Shown piece after piece: positions 6,314-10,746 of a stretch of 10,746 nucleotides of DNA (positions are counted from its first letter, which is position 1; the number at the start of each line of letters is the position of its first letter). The stretch lies in contig JAQBPP010000016.1 in assembly GCA_028287455.1 (NCBI GenBank), forward strand, positions 1 to 10,746, given 5' to 3'. The translations under genes and the position numbers were made by a program. The stretch is from Bacilli bacterium. Lineage in GTDB: Bacteria; Bacillota; Bacilli; Tumebacillales; JAQBPP01. The notes below the pieces were generated by a model, which worked only from the letters and a program-made list of their open reading frames with translations, searched no databases and was not told where the DNA came from.

Positions 6314-6967
6314 CTATACAGCGTTTGAAGTGGAGAACAAATCACATTGGGACAGCTTGCGTTTTACCCGGCAGAGCGCGTTATCCACCGCTTTTGTCGT
6401 GGTTTGAGTGCTGTCTGCAATTTCTTTATAGGAAGCATCGGATAAATACAGCATCAGCACGTCCATTTCAAATTCGCTTAATTGTTGTGCTAAACGGCCT
6501 TTCCACTCTGCTTCTGCCTCAGTTGACAGCAGCTTGTCTTCCGGGGTTTGTCCAGGCGGCGAACAAAGCGTATCAAGCAGCGTCCGATCTGAGTCTTCTT
6601 CGCCAGTTGGCCGATAAATGGATAAATACTGGTTGAGCGGTTTATGTTTCAATCGAAGTGAAGATTTAATTGCTGTGATCAATTGTCTGGTGATGCACAA
6701 GTCTGCAAAAGTAGGGAACGGAATTTGTTTGGATGGATCAAAGTCACGAATGGCTTTGTATAAACCAATCATCCCCTCCTGAAGCAGATCCTCGCGATCA
6801 GCGCCTGCGAGGAAATATGAACGTGTTTTGCATTTTACAAGGCTTTGGAAATGCAACAACAGAAGTTCTACATTAGTACGATCACCCTGTTGAGCCTTGA
6901 GCACTGCCTGTTCTATTTGCTCTTCAATAACATATACATCATTAGCAACCAAGGTGGAATTGATCAT
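6314..6967 (-). CDS. sigH: SigH (Spo0H)-like RNA polymerase sigma factor
   Basis: A 217-residue sigma-70-family factor of the SigH type, which in Bacilli directs early sporulation, competence and stationary-phase genes. Region 2 contains RSYFLAGADREDLLQEGMIG (49-68), LYKAIRDFD, then FADLCITRQLITAIKSSLR (87-105), nearly the wording of B. subtilis SigH. A linker with EEDSDRTLLD (123-132) follows. Region 4 is SEFEMDVLMLYLSDASYKEI with the helix-turn-helix TTTTKAVDNALCRVKRKL (188-205). The ATG at 6967 has GGGAGG 7 bases upstream and gives a normal length; an in-frame extension to 7021 has no such support. In B. subtilis sigH lies near rpmGB-secE-nusG, but here it sits between dinG and rex, so it may be a paralogue or a relocated copy. 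The start overlaps the stop of a small ORF in a TAATG arrangement. Confidence 0.88.
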   Translation of the reverse strand: MINSTLVANDVYVIEEQIEQAVLKAQQGDRTNVELLLLHFQSLVKCKTRSYFLAGADREDLLQEGMIGLYKAIRDFDPSKQIPFPTFADLCITRQLITAIKSSLRLKHKPLNQYLSIYRPTGEEDSDRTLLDTLCSPPGQTPEDKLLSTEAEAEWKGRLAQQLSEFEMDVLMLYLSDASYKEIADSTQTTTKAVDNALCRVKRKLSQCDLFSTSNAV

Positions 6968-7050
6968 TACAGTGCCTCCCGAATCTTGTCTATGCCCGTT
7001 TGAAGTAATCGTACATACCACTGGCGGGCATCGTCAAACAAGCGGCGCAC
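6967..7050 (-). CDS. Candidate small ORF coupled to the sigH-like gene (possible frameshift)
   Basis: A 27-codon frame from GTG (7050) to a TAA that shares one base with the sigH-like ATG (TAATG), the layout of translationally coupled genes. The peptide contains RRLFDDARQWYVRLLQTG and ends DKIREAL; it is helical and amphipathic and has ordinary codons. The GTG itself has no ribosome site. An ATG at 7081-7079 does, with AAGAGG 5 bases away, but that ATG is one base out of frame and runs to a stop after 15 codons. If one A of the AAA at 7075-7073 were absent, the ATG would open a continuous 37-residue protein starting MSNASWFSQAVRR. So either this is a short GTG-started peptide, a small gene with a frameshift or sequence error, or chance. 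I recognise no family. Confidence 0.4.
   Translation of the reverse strand: MRRLFDDARQWYVRLLQTGIDKIREAL
6975..6980 (-). promoter_or_regulatory. Shine-Dalgarno site of the sigH-like gene
   Basis: GGGAGG, 7 bases before the ATG at 6967-6965. It lies inside the last codons of the small upstream ORF, so ribosomes finishing that ORF could help initiate sigma factor synthesis. Confidence 0.75.
7008..7037 (-). promoter_or_regulatory. Weak promoter candidate for the sigH-like gene
   Basis: TTGACG (7037-7032, 5 of 6), 18 bases, TACGAT (7013-7008, 4 of 6). It would give a leader of about 35 bases and lies within the small ORF. The -10 box is poor and the spacing is one base long, so this is tentative. 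Confidence 0.3.
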
Positions 7051-7121
7051 TGCTTGAGAAAACCAACTTGCATTTCGACATTTAAACCTCTTAAATTCTC
7101 CTTCTCTCCTACCTGTTTGCG

Positions 7122-7136
7122 TCTTTTTTTAAAAGA
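7122..7136. repeat. AT-rich inverted repeat after dinG
   Basis: On the plus strand TCTTTT-TTT-AAAAGA, 6-base arms, in the stretch between the dinG stop (7165) and the small ORF. It has no GC-rich stem, so I do not call it a terminator. The same stretch carries the purine-rich run at about 7087-7112 on the minus strand. Nothing else is seen in this gap. Confidence 0.35.
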
Positions 7137-7164
7137 TTTGTCGTTTTCAGCAGGAAATGTCGAT

Positions 7165-10014
7165 TTAGCTGCTTCGCTCTTTTTTCAGCCAATTATAAAC
7201 GACCTTCCAGACTTCTTTTTCCGGCCCTTGGTAAACCCACGGATCGGGTAAAGATTGCAAAAACAATCTCCCATACCTGGCATCAATCACCCGTCGGTCA
7301 TACACCACAATCGCTCCAATGTCTCGCTGCGAACGTATCACCCGGCCAAATCCCTGCTTGAATCGCACGATCGCCTGAGGTACTGAATATTCCATAAATG
7401 CATTTTTGCCGGAACGCTCCAGCGATTCAGTACGTGCCTCGACAATCGGCTGACTAGGCGGCGAAAAGGGCAACCGAACAATTACCAGGCAGGATAAATC
7501 TTCGCCAGGTATGTCGACTCCTTCCCAGAATGAATTCGCCCCGAACAAGACCGCTTTGGGAGTAGACTGAAACTCGAACACCAGTTTATACCGGGAGCCT
7601 GGGGTAACGCCTTGCGCAAGGAGTGTAATGCCATGCTCCAGAAGCCCTGGCTGCGCAATTTCAGCTGTCTCGCGCAGCATGCTGTGCGACGTAAACAAGA
7701 CAAGCATGCGGCCGGAGGTAATACGAGCCAGCATCACAATTGATTCGCTGATCGATTTCACGTAGTCCCCATGGCTGGATTGTTTGAGTGATAGAGTATC
7801 GGTTGGAATACAGACGATCGATTGTTTTTTATAGTCAAAGGGAGAATCTACTTCCAATGTAAGCAATTTGCTTTCAACAGATGGTTCCTTGAAACCTAAC
7901 CTCTCCAGCATATAATTAAAGGAATGATTGATACTTAGCGTGGCAGAAGTAAGTATGACAGACGACTTCGATCCAAACAGCGACTGCTGCAGCAGCTTGC
8001 CGACATGCAAAGGGGCGCTGTACATGGTTGCTGTGTACCTGCCTGCACGCTCCTCAGCGTCCACCCACAACACGGAGCCTGTCGGATCTTCCGCCCGGAT
8101 CAAAAACGACTGAATTGAAGAATATCCGCGGTCCAGTTCTTTAACTTGGCCGGTGATATCGGTGACTAATCCCTGAATCATTTGCTGGGCACCCAGAATC
8201 TCACAAAAGGGTTCCATCCGGCTGACAAGCTCCCGCAGCCCCTTCAATCGACTTTCGATTTCATCTGCGTGAAACGTCAACGAGTTCCAACTGGGCAGCC
8301 TGACATGTTCCGGTTTAAAGCGCAAAGTCGTTCTCATGCCGCTGCCGTCTGCGTGATCCTCGACAAAGCGAGTAAGAACCATAAAAAAGGCCTCGATCGA
8401 ATCCCGCATTTCATACGCAGTTTGAATCGCACTCACCGACAGTTCTAGCAGCCCCGTAAACAGTTGATTGCCAGTATTTTGATCCACCGAGGCGAAATGC
8501 TCAAGACTTGCGAGCAGCCCCGAACGGCGGTCTCGCGCCAGTCGATTTATCGGATTAAGCATGCTCCAGTAACTGACTTCGTCACCGAGATGTTTGGTCG
8601 CCTCATCTTCCAGGTGGTGGGCCTCGTCAATGACGAGATAGTCGTATTCAGGCAAAATCTGCGATTCTGCTTTGATATCAGTTAACAAAAGCGAGTGGTT
8701 CGCGATAATTACGTCGCTTGCTGCCGCAGAACCGCGCGCACGGTAATAATAGCAATTTTTGAAAAAGGGGCATTGCCTGGACAAGCAGGAATTGGTATCG
8801 CTTTGTACCTTGTTCCAACTGTCTGACTGTGTGCCAAGCATCTGCAATTCCTCACGATCACCTGCGTCAGTTTGCACAAGCCACGTGACCAGGCGCAAAT
8901 AAAACAGCAGTTGATCGTCATCCGGCAGCATGCCAAGCGTCATCAAACCATCGGTCACTTTGCGCATACAGATATAGTTATTGCGCCCTTTCAGCACTGC
9001 CGCTTGAAACGGAAAAGGAATTACTGAGGAGAGCAGCGGCAAATCCCGATCCTTGAGCTGCTCCTGCAGGTGCAAGGTGTGAGTGGCGATAACCACTTTT
9101 TGCTGATGCGTTACCGCATGATAGATCGCAGGCACCAGATAAGCCATCGATTTGCCTGTTCCAGTTCCGGCTTCGACAATTAAATGCTTGTCCTCTGCAA
9201 ACGCTTGCTGCACCTGCTCCATCATTTGCAGCTGTGCAGGCCGCTCTTCATAATGAGGGTGCAGCGACGACAGCGGTCCGCCTTGCACGATGATTTCGGC
9301 AGGTGACGCTACTATCTCACGCGTTTGATCAAACGTCTGCCAGCGAACAGGGCGGTGGGCGAGGCCTTGAATGACCGTACACTCTTCCTCCAGCACCAGG
9401 CGTTCACCAAATTCGGCTGATGTATGCAGTTCACTTAAAATGTGGGCATAACGCCAACCGCTCATATGCGCCACTTGATGCAGCAAATCGAGCACTGCTT
9501 GGGACATGGCAGACAGCCTCTTCAGCGCATGCTGATAAAGATGATGTGTGGCGACCGCATCTGATAAAGCTCGATGAGGCCTGCTATGACTTAACTCCAA
9601 TTGTTTGGCCAAATTTGACAATGAAAAAGAAGACTGCTTGGGAAAAGCCAATTGCGCAAAATCGATCGTATCGATTAAAAAATTGGGGAGCTCGGCATAG
9701 CCATTGTCGTCGAGTGCCCTTTGCAAAAATGCCAGATCAAAATTCCCGTTATGCGCGACTAAATCGAAACCTTCGACAAACGTTAGGACTGCAGGCAGCA
9801 CATCAGACAAGTCGCTTGCTGACTGTAAGTCGTCCTCGCTAATTCCAGTGAGTTCGATAATGCTTGCAGGCAAAGGCTTCGTTTGTTTCAACAAACATTC
9901 AAATGTATCGACTATCTCGCCATTAATTACTTTAACCAATCCGACTTCCAGAATCTGATCTTCCTTGTGTCGCAAGCCGGTAGTTTCCAAATCCAGCGCC
10001 ACATACGAACTCAT
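7165..10014 (-). CDS. dinG: DinG-type exonuclease-helicase with probable Fe-S site
   Basis: A 949-residue protein with an N-terminal DEDDh 3'-5' exonuclease domain (about 1-170). Its marks are ALDLETTG (D8, E10), HNGNFD (D93) and HRALSDA (H147, D152). The rest is an XPD/DinG superfamily-2 helicase: Walker A EAGTGTGKS (K288), DEAH at 463-466, TSATLS (689-694), SFWEGVDIPGEDL (828-840) and QGFGRVIRS (887-895). Cys349 plus Cys410, Cys415 and Cys421 (C-x4-C-x5-C) match the four ligands of the 4Fe-4S cluster in E. coli DinG, so a cluster is likely. That differs from S. aureus DinG, reported to lack one. The role inferred is unwinding and trimming of single-stranded or structured DNA during repair and replication. 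The ATG at 10014 has GGAG 12 bases upstream; TTG codons just before it and a GTG at 10032 are alternatives. It lies 50 bases after the TPR gene. Confidence 0.93.
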   Translation of the reverse strand: MSSYVALDLETTGLRHKEDQILEVGLVKVINGEIVDTFECLLKQTKPLPASIIELTGISEDDLQSASDLSDVLPAVLTFVEGFDLVAHNGNFDLAFLQRALDDNGYAELPNFLIDTIDFAQLAFPKQSSFSLSNLAKQLELSHSRPHRALSDAVATHHLYQHALKRLSAMSQAVLDLLHQVAHMSGWRYAHILSELHTSAEFGERLVLEEECTVIQGLAHRPVRWQTFDQTREIVASPAEIIVQGGPLSSLHPHYEERPAQLQMMEQVQQAFAEDKHLIVEAGTGTGKSMAYLVPAIYHAVTHQQKVVIATHTLHLQEQLKDRDLPLLSSVIPFPFQAAVLKGRNNYICMRKVTDGLMTLGMLPDDDQLLFYLRLVTWLVQTDAGDREELQMLGTQSDSWNKVQSDTNSCLSRQCPFFKNCYYYRARGSAAASDVIIANHSLLLTDIKAESQILPEYDYLVIDEAHHLEDEATKHLGDEVSYWSMLNPINRLARDRRSGLLASLEHFASVDQNTGNQLFTGLLELSVSAIQTAYEMRDSIEAFFMVLTRFVEDHADGSGMRTTLRFKPEHVRLPSWNSLTFHADEIESRLKGLRELVSRMEPFCEILGAQQMIQGLVTDITGQVKELDRGYSSIQSFLIRAEDPTGSVLWVDAEERAGRYTATMYSAPLHVGKLLQQSLFGSKSSVILTSATLSINHSFNYMLERLGFKEPSVESKLLTLEVDSPFDYKKQSIVCIPTDTLSLKQSSHGDYVKSISESIVMLARITSGRMLVLFTSHSMLRETAEIAQPGLLEHGITLLAQGVTPGSRYKLVFEFQSTPKAVLFGANSFWEGVDIPGEDLSCLVIVRLPFSPPSQPIVEARTESLERSGKNAFMEYSVPQAIVRFKQGFGRVIRSQRDIGAIVVYDRRVIDARYGRLFLQSLPDPWVYQGPEKEVWKVVYNWLKKERSS

Positions 10015-10045
10015 CAATCGCAACCACTCCACGAATTTGCAGGTA

Positions 10046-10063
10046 AGAGCACTTTCTTGCTCT
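10046..10063. repeat. Inverted repeat between the TPR gene and dinG
   Basis: AGAGCA-N6-TGCTCT, perfect 6-base arms, 1 base after the TPR stop codon. On the minus strand no T run follows, so it is at most a weak hairpin at the gene junction and not a clear intrinsic terminator. Confidence 0.35.
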
Positions 10064-10064
10064 A

Positions 10065-10746
10065 TTATACATCCTGCAGCCTTGCAGTTGTTGCTTTTTC
10101 TCGCGGAGCATGTACTGCGCCGCTGCTGGTGCTGCGATCAAGCTGAAACAATTCTTTGCAATACGTCAGCCACTTTTGAGACTCTTGCTCCTGCCCCAGC
10201 TGGCGAAAACACAAGCCAAGCCAGAACGCGCAATCCGGCAGTTCAGGCTTTAACATCGAGCAGAGTTTGAGATATCGCACCGCGTTTTTCCACCGCGCCG
10301 ACTCATAAGCAATTCGTCCAAGTGTGAAGTAAGCCAGTGCTCGCAGTTCCCGGTTTGGCTCGTTTAGGTAACTGGTCACGAGTTCTTTTGCTGACACGTA
10401 ATCCTTCTCCTGAATGTACACTCTGGCTAACGCAAAATGAACCAGCGGCTGCATGCCGGGGTCATCCAGTATGAATCCAAAATAAGTTTTCGCGCAATGC
10501 AAATCACCCAGTGCAAGAAATGTACAGCCCAAATTATAAAGGGACTCAGCGGTGAGATCGGTTAACTTTTGGCGCGTAAACAACGTGAGGGCTGTCTGGT
10601 GTTGGCCTTCTTGCAGGTAAACCCATCCCAAACCTCCTAATGCGGGAGCAGAGTCGGGATCAGTGTCCACCAGCCGTTCGTAAATGAGTTTCGCTTCAGC
10701 AAGACGTCCAATTCGTTGATACACATCAGCTAAATTCAGCAGCAGC
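10065..10746 (-). CDS. TPR-repeat protein (5' end beyond window)
   Basis: The C-terminal 226 residues of a larger protein. The frame stays open to base 10746, so the GTG at 10724 is internal. The sequence is built of helix pairs of about 34 residues with TPR spacing: LADVYQRIGRLAEAKLIYER, LGGLGWVYLQEGQHQTALTL, LYNLGCTFLALGDLHCAKTY, FALARVYIQEKDYVSAKELV, YFTLGRIAYESARWKNAVRY and FWLGLCFRQLGQEQESQKWL, with P or D at repeat ends (DTDPDS, LKPELPD). Such solenoids mediate protein-protein contacts; no enzyme domain, signal peptide or membrane segment is seen in this part. The last 25 or so residues after the final helix are polar and look unstructured (STSSGAVHAPREKATTA). It is the gene upstream of dinG on the same strand, 50 bases apart, and could share a transcript. 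The specific function is unknown. Confidence 0.88.
   Translation of the reverse strand, partial: LLLNLADVYQRIGRLAEAKLIYERLVDTDPDSAPALGGLGWVYLQEGQHQTALTLFTRQKLTDLTAESLYNLGCTFLALGDLHCAKTYFGFILDDPGMQPLVHFALARVYIQEKDYVSAKELVTSYLNEPNRELRALAYFTLGRIAYESARWKNAVRYLKLCSMLKPELPDCAFWLGLCFRQLGQEQESQKWLTYCKELFQLDRSTSSGAVHAPREKATTARLQDV

Noticed and set aside
7034..7081. A 15-codon ATG frame with a ribosome site upstream of the sigH-like gene
   Set aside because: Not listed as its own gene because the product (MSKCKLVFSSSAPLV) is very short and unremarkable. It is kept only as the possible start of the frameshifted 37-residue reading described in the findings.
7137..7164. Terminator directly after dinG
   Set aside because: The TTTC/GAAA pairing around CTGCT is four pairs only, and no T run follows on the minus strand.
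9420..9842. A 140-codon plus-strand frame opposite dinG
   Set aside because: It lies entirely antisense to the conserved exonuclease end of dinG, has no recognisable domain and no good ribosome site. It is a by-product of dinG codon use.

Overview
The window looks like chromosomal DNA of a spore-forming member of the Bacillota (Firmicutes), perhaps near the Alicyclobacillus-type lineages. The reasons are strong purine-rich Shine-Dalgarno sites before most starts, a clear Spo0H/SigH-type sigma factor, a Bacillota-type Rex redox repressor, a DinG with a fused N-terminal exonuclease, bacterial Ku with a LigD-type polymerase, and short EmrA-like adaptors suited to a single-membrane cell. The genus assignment is inference; base composition was judged by eye as near half G+C. 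Every convincing gene lies on the minus strand, so transcription runs from high to low coordinates. There is no sign of insertion sequences, phage genes, CRISPR, tRNA or rRNA.

In transcription order: the C-terminal part of a TPR-repeat protein (10746-10065) enters from the right edge. It is followed by dinG (10014-7165), a 3'-5' exonuclease/XPD-type helicase that keeps four cysteines spaced for an iron-sulfur cluster. A gap of about 200 bases then holds a candidate 27-codon ORF whose stop overlaps the start of a sigH-like sigma factor gene (6967-6314). Next come rex (6229-5597), with a perfect palindrome over its ribosome-binding region, and ku (5491-4598).

A compact efflux operon follows. 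It has a good sigma-A-type promoter at 4579-4551, a 14-TM DHA2/EmrB-QacA transporter (4496-2919), two paralogous short HlyD/EmrA-type adaptors (2889-2194 and 2161-1535), and an intrinsic terminator (1507-1478). After the terminator come a stand-alone LigD-type polymerase-domain protein (1405-479) and, 36 bases on, the N-terminal 147 codons of an MTA phosphorylase/purine nucleoside phosphorylase that leaves the window at base 1.

Taken together, ku and the LigD polymerase module are two parts of bacterial non-homologous end joining, on the same strand but separated by a self-contained efflux operon; no ATP-dependent ligase domain is present here. With dinG they give the region a DNA-repair flavour, while rex and the SigH-like factor are global regulators (NADH/NAD+ sensing and post-exponential/sporulation transcription). 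I see no obviously new defence or mobile system. The most interesting loose ends are the small ORF coupled to the sigH-like gene, which reads as a 37-residue protein if one base is removed, the paired adaptors without a coiled-coil hairpin, and the split end-joining locus.
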